Of a DNA stretch of 64,000 nucleotides, positions 42,467 to 50,484 are shown in pieces. The stretch is from Sphingobium sp. AP50 (GTDB taxonomy: Bacteria; Pseudomonadota; Alphaproteobacteria; Sphingomonadales; Sphingomonadaceae): contig NZ_FNYZ01000015.1 of the NCBI RefSeq assembly GCF_900109095.1, positions 62,001 through 126,000 on the forward strand. The letters run 5' to 3'. The notes below the pieces were generated by a model. The model saw only the letters and a program-made list of their open reading frames with translations. It did not search any database and was not told the DNA's origin. Each line of letters begins with the position of its first letter. Position 1 is the first letter of the stretch. The position numbers and the translations under genes were made by a program.

Positions 42467-42633
42467 CCGTTCGTGCTGAGTAGGGGCTGAGCTTGTCGAA
42501 GACCCGCATCGAAGCACCGATCCTTCGATACGCCATTTCGACTTCGCTCAATGCCTGTCCTGAGCGTCCAAAGCAGTCACGTGCCTGCTTTGGACCTTGG
42601 CAGGCAGTCGAAGGGGCTACTCAGGACGAACGG
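42467..42633. repeat. REP-like long inverted repeat with insertion-like loop
   Basis: Element bounded by CCGTTCG (42467-42473) and CGAACGG (42627-42633). It has the CTGAGCTTGTCGAAG and CTTCGATACG cores seen elsewhere. The loop contains a smaller inverted repeat (CGTCCAAAGCAG / CTGCTTTGGACC), so this copy looks like a composite. Confidence 0.85.
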
Positions 42634-42708
42634 GGTAGAGGCACTCCACGCAATCGCGCTACCGTGCTTTGCAATGGAATTTGCATCTTTAGCCCTCATA
42701 TTGTGACC

Positions 42709-43416
42709 ATGGCCAACCCTCTCCGCCAATCCGCCCCTGCCCCCCGCACCTCCACTCTGCCGGACCCGATCCGCGCGGTGATCTTCGACATGGACGGCAC
42801 CCTGCTCGAAACGGAGGCGGTGCATCGGGACGCCTTCGCCCGGACCGGGCAGGCGCTCGGCTGGCCGCTGTCGGAAGAGTTGCTGCTATCGATGGTCGGC
42901 ATCCATCGTGACGAGAATGAGCGGATGCTGGCCGCCCATCTGGGACCGGACTTTCCGCTGGCGCGCTTCTATGCCGACAGTGACGCCCTGTTCGAAGCGG
43001 CGGTGGATGCGGGCATTCCGCTGCGTCCCGGCGCGGAACTGATTCTGGAGCATCTGGCGCAGAGCGACATTCCCATGGCGATCGCGACCTCGACCGCCGC
43101 GCCCTTCGCCCAGCAGCGCCTGGAACGGATGGGGCTGCTCCCTTATTTCGACGTGGTCGTCACCCGCAGCGATGTGGAGCATCCCAAGCCGCATCCGCAG
43201 CCCTATCTGCTGGCGGCGCAGCGTCTGGGCGTCGAGCCGGCTTATGTCGTCGCGGTGGAGGACAGCCATGCCGGCGTCCGTTCGGCCGTCGCGGCGGGCA
43301 TGGCGACGGTGATGGTGCCCGACCTGCTGCCCCCCACCGAAGAACTGGTCCTCGCCTGCGCACAGGTGCTGCCGAGCCTGACCGACCTGCGCGATCTGCT
43401 GCTGGCTACTGGGTAA
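42709..43416 (+). CDS. HAD-superfamily phosphatase, beta-phosphoglucomutase-like
   Basis: Cytoplasmic phosphatase of 235 residues. Catalytic Asp27 and Asp29 lie in AVIFDMDGTLLETE, the Thr of motif II in AIATSTAA, Lys in HPKPHPQPY and the acidic motif in AVEDSHAGVRSA. This is the standard subfamily IA layout with a helical cap. Substrate could be a sugar phosphate or phosphoglycolate; not determinable. An in-frame GTG six bases upstream is an alternative start. Confidence 0.88.
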   Translation: MANPLRQSAPAPRTSTLPDPIRAVIFDMDGTLLETEAVHRDAFARTGQALGWPLSEELLLSMVGIHRDENERMLAAHLGPDFPLARFYADSDALFEAAVDAGIPLRPGAELILEHLAQSDIPMAIATSTAAPFAQQRLERMGLLPYFDVVVTRSDVEHPKPHPQPYLLAAQRLGVEPAYVVAVEDSHAGVRSAVAAGMATVMVPDLLPPTEELVLACAQVLPSLTDLRDLLLATG

Positions 43417-43430
43417 GCGACTCTCCACAC

Positions 43431-43520
43431 CGTCATCCCCGCGCAGGCGGGGATCCATCTCCCACCTTTTTCCCTCGCTGATGGGTGGGGAGGTGGGTTC
43501 CCGCTTTCGCGGGAATGACG
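43431..43520. repeat. Inverted repeat of the CGTCATCCCCGC type
   Basis: Begins CGTCATCCCCGCGCAGGCGG and ends TTCGCGGGAATGACG. The outer halves are complementary with small bulges and the inner part pairs CATCTCCC with GGGAGG-like bases. A second repeat family, distinct from the TTCGACTTCGCTCAG type. Confidence 0.85.
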
Positions 43521-43610
43521 AAAAGGGGTGGCTTCCTGACAGACAACTTTTCAACCGCCGATGCGTAAAGCGGCCATTGCCACAGACATCAGATTGTGGA
43601 TGTTTGCGCC

Positions 43611-44051
43611 ATGGCTGCTGAATTATGGATCAACGAAGACACGGGCGAGATGCGCATCGGCGATCTCGCGCTATTGCAGCCCTATCAGACGAAAGGCTCG
43701 ATAGAGCCACAGGTAGCTGATTTGCTCGAAGGCTCGCGAGATTATGGCAATGGCTATGAGTGGCTTTATCTCGGCGGCCTGACGTTCGGCGGGCTATCTG
43801 CTCGGCTCGCACTATGTTTCCATAACGGTAGCCTTGAACAAGCATCATGGAATGTTCAGTTGCCTGATGCACCGGCGGAAGGTGGTTGGCCGACGCGCGA
43901 AGCCATCGATTGCGAGTTGTCGTTCGTTCGCGACACATTGGTTCGAGACATGAATATCCATGCGGGGCAGATGCCTTGGGGTGAAGTGTGGAGCAGCTTC
44001 GACGCCAAAGGCTTTATGGCAGCTAACGGGCTTCGCTACGCCCACAGGTAG
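43611..44051 (+). CDS. Orphan hypothetical protein, AT-richer
   Basis: Protein of 146 residues, soluble, with aromatic-rich segments (YEWLYLGGLTFGGLSARLAL, WSSFDAKGFMAANGL). I do not recognize the family. The gene and its flanks are less GC-rich and use rarer codons (CTA-, TTA-, ATA-type) than neighbours, suggesting transfer. It has no operon partner and follows the palindromic repeat at 43.4 kb. Layout resembles small immunity or effector-neutralizing proteins, but that is a guess. Confidence 0.5.
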   Translation: MAAELWINEDTGEMRIGDLALLQPYQTKGSIEPQVADLLEGSRDYGNGYEWLYLGGLTFGGLSARLALCFHNGSLEQASWNVQLPDAPAEGGWPTREAIDCELSFVRDTLVRDMNIHAGQMPWGEVWSSFDAKGFMAANGLRYAHR

Positions 44052-44079
44052 ACACCGTCATTGGTCGCAATCAGTCCCC

Positions 44080-45039
44080 TCAACCCGCCTCCGCCAGCAC
44101 CAGCGCGAACAGCCCTTCCGCGTCGGTCCATTCCTGTGTCGGCTCCCAACCGCCCGCGCGCAGCAGCAGGCGTTCGTCGCGGGTGCCATATTTGTGGCTG
44201 CTTTCGGTGTGGATCGTCTCACCGGCGGCCATGCGGAAACATTGGCCCGCGACGTGGAAATGCAGCGGCCGCATCGCTTCCAGATGCATTTCGATCCGCG
44301 CTTTCTCGTCATTCCAGATAGCGCGATGGGCGAAGCCGTCGATCGGCAGGTCGCCTTCCAGTTCGCGGTTGATCCGGGTGAGGAGGTTGAGGTTGAAGGC
44401 CGCCGTCACCCCCTGCGCATCGTCATAGGCGGCGACCAGCCGGTCCCTGTCCTTGATCCGGTCCATGCCGATCAGCAGCATGGCGCCCGGCCCCAGCAGG
44501 CGCCGCATCGCGCGCAGCAGGTCGACAGCCGCGTCCGGCTCCATATTGCCGATGGTGGAGCCGGGGAAGAAGCCCAGCCGGGGCATGGCCGCGATCGCAT
44601 CGGGCAGATGCAGCGGCCCGTTGAAGTCGCCGACCAGCGGCAGCACCGGCAGGTCGGGAAAGGCCTGCGCGAGGGCCGCGCTGCTGGCGTGCAGGAAATC
44701 GCGGCTGATATCGATCGGCACATAGGCTGCGGGGGCAATCGCGCGCAGCAAATGCGGCGTCTTGCGCGCGCTGCCCGCGCCAAACTCCACCACCGCGCGT
44801 CCGGCACCGACCGCCGCGCCAACGTCGCCGCCATGGCGCTGGAGCAGCAATGTTTCGGTCCGCGTGGGATAATATTCGGGCAGGCCGGTAATATCTTCGA
44901 ACAATTCCGATCCCCGCTGGTCGTAGAACCAGATGGGCGGCGTCGCCTTGGGGCTGCGCGACAGGCCATCGATAATGTCGCGGCGAAAGGCCGGATCAAT
45001 GGCGCGCGAAAGGGATGGGCTGTCGTCGGTCAGCAGCAT
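44080..45039 (-). CDS. egtD: L-histidine N-alpha-methyltransferase EgtD
   Basis: SAM-dependent enzyme of 319 residues that trimethylates histidine to hercynine, first step of ergothioneine synthesis. Family landmarks: PKATPPIWFYDQRGSELFE (30-48), the SAM-binding VEFGAGSARKTPHLL, FFPGSTIGNMEP, and FNLNLLTRINRELEGD. The His-binding residues near the C-terminus (ESSHKY) are present. It lies 5 bases downstream of egtB on the same strand, a two-gene unit. Ovothiol pathways lack this enzyme, which argues for ergothioneine. Confidence 0.94.
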   Translation of the reverse strand: MLLTDDSPSLSRAIDPAFRRDIIDGLSRSPKATPPIWFYDQRGSELFEDITGLPEYYPTRTETLLLQRHGGDVGAAVGAGRAVVEFGAGSARKTPHLLRAIAPAAYVPIDISRDFLHASSAALAQAFPDLPVLPLVGDFNGPLHLPDAIAAMPRLGFFPGSTIGNMEPDAAVDLLRAMRRLLGPGAMLLIGMDRIKDRDRLVAAYDDAQGVTAAFNLNLLTRINRELEGDLPIDGFAHRAIWNDEKARIEMHLEAMRPLHFHVAGQCFRMAAGETIHTESSHKYGTRDERLLLRAGGWEPTQEWTDAEGLFALVLAEAG

Positions 45040-45044
45040 GGGGC

Positions 45045-46313
45045 TTAGAGATCCTTTGCCAGCCGCAGTCCGGTGAACTGCCAGCGTTGGTGGGGGTAGA
45101 AGAAATTGCGATAGCTGGCCCGCACATGGCCACGCGGGGTGGCGGCGCTGCCGCCTTTCAGCACGAACTGGCCGGACATGAACTTGCCATTATATTCGCC
45201 GACCGCGCCCGCCGCCGCGCGAAAGCCGGGATGCGGGCGATAGGCGCTGCCGGTCCATTCCCACACATCGCCGAACATCTGCGTCAACCCGGCGCCCGGT
45301 TCCGCGGGCAAGGGCCGGGGGCAGCCTGCGCCATCCAGCAAACGACCATGGACCGGCGCGACATTCTGCGCCGCGCTTTCCCATTCCGCCTCCGTGGGCA
45401 GGCGTGCGCCCGCCCAACTGGCATAGGCGTCCGCCTCATAGAGGCTGATATGGGTGACGGGCGCGGCGGGGTTGACCGGCTGGCGGCCATCCAGCCCGAA
45501 TCGGCTCCAGCCCGCTTCCCCCTGTTTCCAGTAGAGCGGACTGTCGATCGCCTCCGCCTGTACCCAGGCCCAGCCGTCCGACAGCCAATGGGCGGGATCG
45601 CGATAGCCGCCATCCTCGATGAAGGCGATCCATTCGCCATTGGTTATGGGGCGATGCGCCAGCGCATGGGGATGCAGCACCGTCTTGTGCCGTGGCCCCT
45701 CGCAATCGAAGGCGAAGCCGCTGCGGCCATCATCGCCTATCTCGACCAGTCCCTGCCGCCCCTCGATCCAGTGGAGCGGCCCTGGCAGGTCGACCGGCGC
45801 GGCGCTGGGCGCGTTGAACAGGGCTGGTTCCAGCGGGTTGCGCGAAAACAGGTGCAGCAAATCGGTCAGCAGCAATTCCTGATGCTGCTGCTCATGCTGA
45901 AGCCCCAGCGTCACCAGCGCCCGCGCATCCTGCGGCAACATGCCGAGCGCGCCGATCAGCGCCGCGTCGACATGGGCGCGATAGGCCCGGATTTCACTCA
46001 GCGTCGGGCGGGTGAGCATCCCGCGTTGCGGCCGGGCGTGGCGCGGCCCTTCCGCCTCATAATAGCTGTTGAACAGGAAGGCGTAGCGCGGGTCGAACGG
46101 GCGATAGCCCGCCACATGATCGCGCAGGACGAATGTTTCGAAGAACCAGCTTGTATGGGCCAGATGCCATTTGGCGGGCGATGCGTCGGGCATCGACTGG
46201 ACGGTCGCATCGGCATCGGACAGGGGGGCGGTCAGCGCTTCACTGAGCGCCCGAACGGCGCGGTAGCGTTCCTCCAGATCATCCTGATGGGCGTCCATCC
46301 AGCTTCTGGCCAT
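45045..46313 (-). CDS. egtB: Ergothioneine sulfoxide synthase-type EgtB
   Basis: Non-heme iron enzyme of 422 residues that couples hercynine with a thiol donor and oxygen. The N-terminal DinB-like domain gives iron-binding His residues (WHLAHTSWFFET, 49-60, and LQHEQQHQE, 138-146). The C-terminal formylglycine-generating-enzyme-like domain has RLPTEAEWE, MFGDVWEWTGSAY and the late ASYRNFFYPHQRWQFTGLRLA. Whether it uses gamma-glutamylcysteine or cysteine cannot be told by eye. It precedes egtD. No egtA, egtC or egtE gene is near. Confidence 0.93.
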   Translation of the reverse strand: MARSWMDAHQDDLEERYRAVRALSEALTAPLSDADATVQSMPDASPAKWHLAHTSWFFETFVLRDHVAGYRPFDPRYAFLFNSYYEAEGPRHARPQRGMLTRPTLSEIRAYRAHVDAALIGALGMLPQDARALVTLGLQHEQQHQELLLTDLLHLFSRNPLEPALFNAPSAAPVDLPGPLHWIEGRQGLVEIGDDGRSGFAFDCEGPRHKTVLHPHALAHRPITNGEWIAFIEDGGYRDPAHWLSDGWAWVQAEAIDSPLYWKQGEAGWSRFGLDGRQPVNPAAPVTHISLYEADAYASWAGARLPTEAEWESAAQNVAPVHGRLLDGAGCPRPLPAEPGAGLTQMFGDVWEWTGSAYRPHPGFRAAAGAVGEYNGKFMSGQFVLKGGSAATPRGHVRASYRNFFYPHQRWQFTGLRLAKDL

Positions 46314-46397
46314 GCCTGCCCTTTCCCGATACGGTTGCGCCGCTCTCTTGCCTGAACAAGCGCATGAAGCGGGATGGGGTTCCGGCCCGCTGTCGGA

Positions 46398-47252
46398 TCA
46401 CACCTCCTGAAAGAGCGGCGCGGCGCGGCAGATGCGGTCGCGGCCGGATTGTTTGGCGTCATACAGGGCTTCGTCGGCGCGGGCGAAAGTCTCCTCCAGA
46501 TCGCCGCCATGCCAGCGACAGATGCCGGCGGAAAAGCTGATCGGGCGGCCATGCACGTCACCGATCGGATGGCTGCGCATTCGGCTGGCGATGCGGGCCA
46601 ACGACCAGCTTGCCTCATCCTCGATACAATCCTGGAAGAAGATAGCGAATTCCTCGCCACCCCAGCGTGCGACCAGATCGACCCGGCGCATCAGCGCGGA
46701 CAGGCGGGTGGCGAAGGCGGCGAGCACCCGGTCGCCTTCCTCATGACCCTTCAGGTCGTTGACCCGCTTGAAATAGTCGATGTCGATGATCGCGATGCAG
46801 CCGCGCCGCCGTTCGGGCGGCAGGGCGTCCAGTCCGGCCAGGAAGCCGCGGCGATTGGCGATGCCGGTCAGCGGGTCTTCATGCGCGGCCTGATGCAGAT
46901 CCTCCATGCGGTCGCGGGTGGCGCTGGCGACGCGCTGGACCCCGGCATAGAGCGTCTGGATCACATCGCCCACTTCGGGCAGGGCGACGCCGTCTTCCTT
47001 CGCTTCATGCAGGGCATCGGCCAGCGCATGGATCGGATTGAGCAACGCGCCGATGCCGAACAGGGCGATGGCGGTGCCGACCACGGTGGCCAGCGTCAGC
47101 AGCACAAACTCTGCCAGCGCGATGCGGCCGGTCGAAAGCCCCCAGACCAGATAGCCCAATAGCGGCATATGGGTGGCGACGAAGCAGAGGGTGAAGAGGC
47201 GCAAGCGCAGAGATCGTGGAAAAATAAAAGACGTGGCCAGATAGAATTGCAC
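46398..47252 (-). CDS. GGDEF-domain diguanylate cyclase
   Basis: Membrane protein of 284 residues that should make cyclic di-GMP from GTP. Two transmembrane helices (about 18-37 and 46-70) are followed by a short coiled linker and a GGDEF domain (about 120-280): DPLTGIANRRGF, IDIDYFKRVND, then the active-site GGEEF at 198-202. An inhibitory site RRVD lies at 189-192, five residues before it, so product feedback is expected. No EAL domain. Single gene; the sensor role of the membrane part is unknown. Confidence 0.92.
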   Translation of the reverse strand: MQFYLATSFIFPRSLRLRLFTLCFVATHMPLLGYLVWGLSTGRIALAEFVLLTLATVVGTAIALFGIGALLNPIHALADALHEAKEDGVALPEVGDVIQTLYAGVQRVASATRDRMEDLHQAAHEDPLTGIANRRGFLAGLDALPPERRRGCIAIIDIDYFKRVNDLKGHEEGDRVLAAFATRLSALMRRVDLVARWGGEEFAIFFQDCIEDEASWSLARIASRMRSHPIGDVHGRPISFSAGICRWHGGDLEETFARADEALYDAKQSGRDRICRAAPLFQEV

Positions 47253-47395
47253 GGCATCCCCCGTTTATTGTGCGACTGCACAGGGCATGTCCGGGGACGG
47301 GTCTAAACACATGCTGAAGGAACAGGGTTAACGCGCCGCTACCGGACAAAGCGTGTGGCGGGCGAGTCGAGCCGTGTTGTCACTGTGTGGCCGCC

Positions 47396-47965
47396 TTAAC
47401 GCGACGCGCCGGGCACCCATTTGACGTCGGCAGCGCCATTATCGTTGAGTCGCCGCGCCAGCACGAACAGCAGATCGGACAGGCGATTGAGATAGGCGAG
47501 CGCATGGGGGTTGATCGCGACCTCGGCGGCAGCGGCGGTAGCGCTGCGTTCGGCCCGGCGGGTGATCGCACGGGCCAGATGGACGGCGGCGGCGGCCGAC
47601 GATCCGCCCGGCAGGATGAAACTGTCCAGCGGGGCGAGATCGGCATTCACCCTGTCGATTTCCTGTTCCAGCCGATCGACCTGCCCCGCGATGATGCGCA
47701 GCGCCCAGGGTTCGTCCGCGCCCTGCGGGATCGGCGTGGCGAGGTCCGCGCCCAGATCGAACAGGTCGTTCTGGATCACCGTCAGCCAGCGACTTTCCGG
47801 CCGGGCACCCATGGCGACGATGGCCAGGCCGATCGCGCTGTTCGTCTCATCGACATCGCCCACCGCCTGCATGCGCGGCGCATGTTTGGGCAGACGCGAT
47901 CCGTCGACCAGTCCGGTGGTGCCGGAGTCGCCGGTGCGGGTGTAGATCTTGTTCAGCTTGACCAT
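47396..47965 (-). CDS. Cobalamin adenosyltransferase (PduO type)
   Basis: ATP:cob(I)alamin adenosyltransferase of 189 residues. The N-terminal motif KIYTRTGDSGTTGLVDG (about 5-21), the central ESRWLTVIQNDLFDLGADLA and the C-terminal RLSDLLFVLAR are diagnostic. It makes adenosylcobalamin for isomerases such as methylmalonyl-CoA mutase. The ATG at 47965 is preferred over a long upstream extension. The next gene (a Hig1-like membrane protein) is 129 bases upstream on the same strand with a repeat in between. Confidence 0.93.
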   Translation of the reverse strand: MVKLNKIYTRTGDSGTTGLVDGSRLPKHAPRMQAVGDVDETNSAIGLAIVAMGARPESRWLTVIQNDLFDLGADLATPIPQGADEPWALRIIAGQVDRLEQEIDRVNADLAPLDSFILPGGSSAAAAVHLARAITRRAERSATAAAAEVAINPHALAYLNRLSDLLFVLARRLNDNGAADVKWVPGASR

Positions 47966-48008
47966 CGGCTTGGTCCTTGATGTGGGAGGGGTGGCGGGGC
48001 GCGCCTCC

Positions 48009-48097
48009 TGACACAACATGGCATCCTGTGGCCCGCCCCCTCCGTCAGCCCTTCGGGCTGCCACCTCCCCGCGAGCGGGGAGGATGCTTTTGTGTCA
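48009..48097. repeat. REP-like nested palindromes reaching a gene end
   Basis: Outer arms TGACACAACATGGCATCC and GGATGCTTTTGTGTCA (imperfect) surround two short perfect hairpins, CAGCCCTTCGGGCTG (48046-48060) and CCTCCCCGCGAGCGGGGAGG (48064-48083). The last three bases (48095-48097) are the stop codon of the neighbouring small membrane protein gene. Confidence 0.75.
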
Positions 48098-48331
48098 GCC
48101 GTGGCCCTTGGCCATCAGCAGGATCGCGACGATGATGACTGCGCCCGCCTGAAACAGGATGCGGTTCATCATCATCCTGTTCTGCTTCAGCCGCGCGGGG
48201 CTGGGGCCGCTGCCTTCCGGCGCGTTCAGATCCTCCTTGGTCGTCTGGAGGAAGGCGATGATGCCGCGGACCAGCGCGACCAGCGTCGCGATCATGGCCA
48301 GGATCAGGGCGATGACGAGGATCGTAGTCAT
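48095..48331 (-). CDS. Twin-transmembrane (Hig1-like) small protein
   Basis: Protein of 78 residues with two transmembrane helices (1-22 and about 57-74) separated by a loop with LQTTKEDLNAPEGSG and the conserved NRMMMNRILFQ. This is the hypoxia-induced-gene-1-like layout common in alphaproteobacteria, where such proteins are linked to respiratory complexes. The ATG at 48331 is used. It is 10 bases downstream of gluQRS. Its stop codon lies within the repeat element. Confidence 0.78.
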   Translation of the reverse strand: MTTILVIALILAMIATLVALVRGIIAFLQTTKEDLNAPEGSGPSPARLKQNRMMMNRILFQAGAVIIVAILLMAKGHG

Positions 48332-48341
48332 GAAGGCGATG

Positions 48342-49280
48342 CTAGGCGCTTGCGAGCGCGATGCCAATGGGAAAGCGCCCGGCCCGCAGGTCCGTCGCCA
48401 GCGCGTGCGGATCGACCCCCTGCGCCCGCAGATCGGCCAGCGCGATCGATCCGTCCCGCTTGGCCAGCCGGCGGCCATCCGGCCCCACCAGCAGCGGATG
48501 GTGGAGATAGGCGGGGGAGGGCAAATCGAGCAGCGCCTGAAGCAGGCGGTGGATATCGGTCGCGCTGCGCAGATCATCGCCGCGCAGCACATGGGTCACC
48601 CCCATCGCGGCATCGTCCAGCGTGCAGGACAGGTGATAGCTGGCCGGCGCATCCTTGCGCGCCAGCACGACATCGCCATGGGCGAGCGGGTGGGCTAAAA
48701 CCTCCGTTCGTACTGAGCCTGTCGAAGGGAGCGCGCGTGCTTCGACAGGCTCAGTACGAACGGGGGATGGTAAAGCCATCCAGCATAGTTCGCCCGCCAT
48801 CCCCACCGCCTTCGCCATGTCGATCCGCCAGGCATGCGCTTCCCCCGCCGCGATGCGCTGTGCCCCTTCGCTCGCCGACAGTCCCCGGCACGTCCCCGGA
48901 TAGAGTGTCCCCTCCGGCCCGTGCGGCGCGGTCAGGCTGGCCTGAATATCGGCACGGGTGCAGAAACAGGGATAGAGCAGGTCCATGGCGCGCAGCTGGT
49001 CCAGCGCCGCCTCATAGTGGGCGATCCGCTGCGACTGGAAGATGACCTCGCCGTCCCAGTCCACGCCCAGCCAGCGCAGGTCTTCCATCATCCCCGCGAC
49101 ATGCTCCGGCCGGCTGCGGGTGCCGTCTATATCCTCGATCCGCAGCCGGAAGGCGCCACCCGCCGCGCGGGCCATGTCCAGCGCCAGCAGCGCCGACCAG
49201 CCATGGCCGACATGCAGCTTTCCGGTCGGGCTGGGGGCGAAGCGGGTCACCATATGCTGTGGTGCGACAAGATGAGTCAT
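48342..49280 (-). CDS. gluQ: Glutamyl-Q tRNA(Asp) synthetase with in-frame REP insertion
   Basis: Protein of 312 residues that attaches glutamate to queuosine in tRNA-Asp. Class I synthetase motifs: FAPSPTGKLHVGHGWSAL at 14-31 (HIGH-like), YPCFCTRADI with YPGTCRG (zinc ligands), LRGDDLRSATDIHRLLQALL, and LAKRDGS in place of KMSKS. There is no anticodon domain, as expected. Residues about 173-193 (PVRTEPVEARALPSTGSVRT) are encoded by a perfect 60-base palindrome (48704-48763) of the REP type, in frame. Function may be intact because the insertion is in a variable loop. Confidence 0.92.
   Translation of the reverse strand: MTHLVAPQHMVTRFAPSPTGKLHVGHGWSALLALDMARAAGGAFRLRIEDIDGTRSRPEHVAGMMEDLRWLGVDWDGEVIFQSQRIAHYEAALDQLRAMDLLYPCFCTRADIQASLTAPHGPEGTLYPGTCRGLSASEGAQRIAAGEAHAWRIDMAKAVGMAGELCWMALPSPVRTEPVEARALPSTGSVRTEVLAHPLAHGDVVLARKDAPASYHLSCTLDDAAMGVTHVLRGDDLRSATDIHRLLQALLDLPSPAYLHHPLLVGPDGRRLAKRDGSIALADLRAQGVDPHALATDLRAGRFPIGIALASA
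48704..48763. repeat. REP-like perfect palindrome inside gluQ
   Basis: Two perfectly complementary 24-base arms (48704-48727 and 48740-48763) with a 12-base loop. The arms begin CCGTTCGTACTGAGCCTGTC and share the CGAACGG/TTCGACAGG elements seen in intergenic copies. Length 60 bases keeps the frame. Confidence 0.95.
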
Positions 49281-49375
49281 ACAGGCTCTTGACGAGGGAT
49301 ATTCGTTAATGCTGTCATGCCCTTGTCACGTTGCTGGACGATCAGCAGCGTCGGCCAAGGGGGAAGAAGGTTTCT

Positions 49376-49942
49376 ATGTACCATCCCGACCTTATACGAC
49401 ATCCGGAAAATTGTCCGGCGCTTGTGTTGAATGCGGATTATACGCCGCTCAGCTATTATCCGTTGAGCCTGTGGCCTTGGCAGACCGCGATCAAGGCGGT
49501 GTTTCTGGACCGGGTGGACATCATCTCCAGCTATGAGCGACAGGTTCACAGCCCCAGCCTGGAAATGAAGATCCCCTCGGTGATCGCGCTGAAGCAATAT
49601 GTGAAGCCGTCCGAACATCCCGCCTTCACCCGGTTCAACCTGTTCCTGCGCGACAAATTTTCCTGCCAATATTGCGGCGTCACCCATGATCTGACCTTCG
49701 ACCATGTCGTGCCGCGCCGCGCGGGCGGGCGCACGACGTGGGAGAATGTCGCGACCGCCTGTTCGCCCTGCAACCTCAAAAAGGGCGGGCGCACGCCCCG
49801 GCAAGCGGGCATGAAGCTGCATGTCCAGCCGATCCGGCCGACCAGCTGGCAATTGCAGGAACATGGCCGTGCCTTCCCGCCCGGCTATCTGCACGAAAGC
49901 TGGCGCGACTGGCTCTATTGGGATGTCGAGTTGCTGGCGTGA
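49376..49942 (+). CDS. HNH endonuclease-family protein
   Basis: Protein of 188 residues. The HNH core reads CQYCG, THDLTFDHVVPRRAGGRTTW, NVATACSPCNLKKGGRTP, giving two CxxC zinc knuckles and the His-Asn-His type residues. The N-terminal part (NCPALVLNADYTPLSYYPLS) is typical of widespread HNH proteins of unclear role in proteobacteria. GGGAAGAAGG precedes the ATG at 49376. It overlaps the next small gene by a few bases. Confidence 0.87.
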   Translation: MYHPDLIRHPENCPALVLNADYTPLSYYPLSLWPWQTAIKAVFLDRVDIISSYERQVHSPSLEMKIPSVIALKQYVKPSEHPAFTRFNLFLRDKFSCQYCGVTHDLTFDHVVPRRAGGRTTWENVATACSPCNLKKGGRTPRQAGMKLHVQPIRPTSWQLQEHGRAFPPGYLHESWRDWLYWDVELLA

Positions 49943-50226
49943 CCGGCGCGCGGGCGCGCGGGCTGGCCTTTGTGTGCCTGCTCCTGTCGCCCGTCGCACT
50001 CCACGCGCAGGAGGATCATAGCGGCCTCACCCGCGCCAAATATGTGCGCGGTTGCCTGATGTGCCACAATCGCGCCGCACCCGAAGGCATTTCGCCCGCC
50101 ATATTGGCTGGCCTATATCCCGAACACGGCCTGACCCCGGCAAAGGCGATGCCAGGCGTCACCTGCTGGCGCCGCTGCACGACCTGCTTCCCGCCGGAGC
50201 CGAAAGGGACGCCGTCCGGGCGTTGA
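49939..50226 (+). CDS. Tiny exported protein with one heme c motif
   Basis: Protein of 95 residues starting at a GTG that overlaps the HNH stop (GTGA). A signal peptide (about 7-23, ALHAQ) precedes one CLMCH heme-binding motif near 41-45. The C-terminal half has three more Cys and is Pro-rich (CWRRCTTCFPPEPKGT). It is shorter than classic cytochromes and has no obvious methionine ligand (AKAMPG is a candidate). It could be a cytochrome c domain remnant or a small electron carrier. Overlap suggests translational coupling with the HNH gene. Confidence 0.55.
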   Translation: MTGARARGLAFVCLLLSPVALHAQEDHSGLTRAKYVRGCLMCHNRAAPEGISPAILAGLYPEHGLTPAKAMPGVTCWRRCTTCFPPEPKGTPSGR

Positions 50227-50290
50227 GTTGGCGTGGTGTTGCTGGAGAGGGCGCCGATACGGTGCATCACGGGCGCAATCTGTTCCAATG

Positions 50291-50381
50291 TGGCGGAGCG
50301 GCAGGGATTCGAACCCTGGATACGCTTTTGGCGTATACTCACTTTCCAGGCGAGCGCCTTCGACCACTCGGCCACCGCTCC
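50291..50381 (-). tRNA. tRNA-Ser (anticodon GGA)
   Basis: Cloverleaf read on the minus strand: acceptor GGAGCGG pairs with CCGCTCC, then discriminator G and encoded CCA. D arm GCCGAGTGGTCGAAGGC; anticodon stem CTCGC/GTGAG with loop CTGGAAA, anticodon GGA; long variable arm typical of Ser; T arm CAGGG-TTCGAAT-CCCTG. The anticodon reads UCC and UCU. Confidence 0.97.
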
Positions 50382-50484
50382 GCATATCGCTGGAGGCGGC
50401 TCCCTATCGTGGCGCGTCGCGCTAGGCAAGGGGCATTGGTGCAAGGCTTTACATTATGTCGCGCGCGCTGTTTGATCGCGCACC

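Noticed and set aside
47997..48100. Possible terminator for the Hig1-like gene
   Set aside because: The hairpins overlap the stop codon and have nested palindromes without a proper T-run; they fit the dispersed repeat pattern better.
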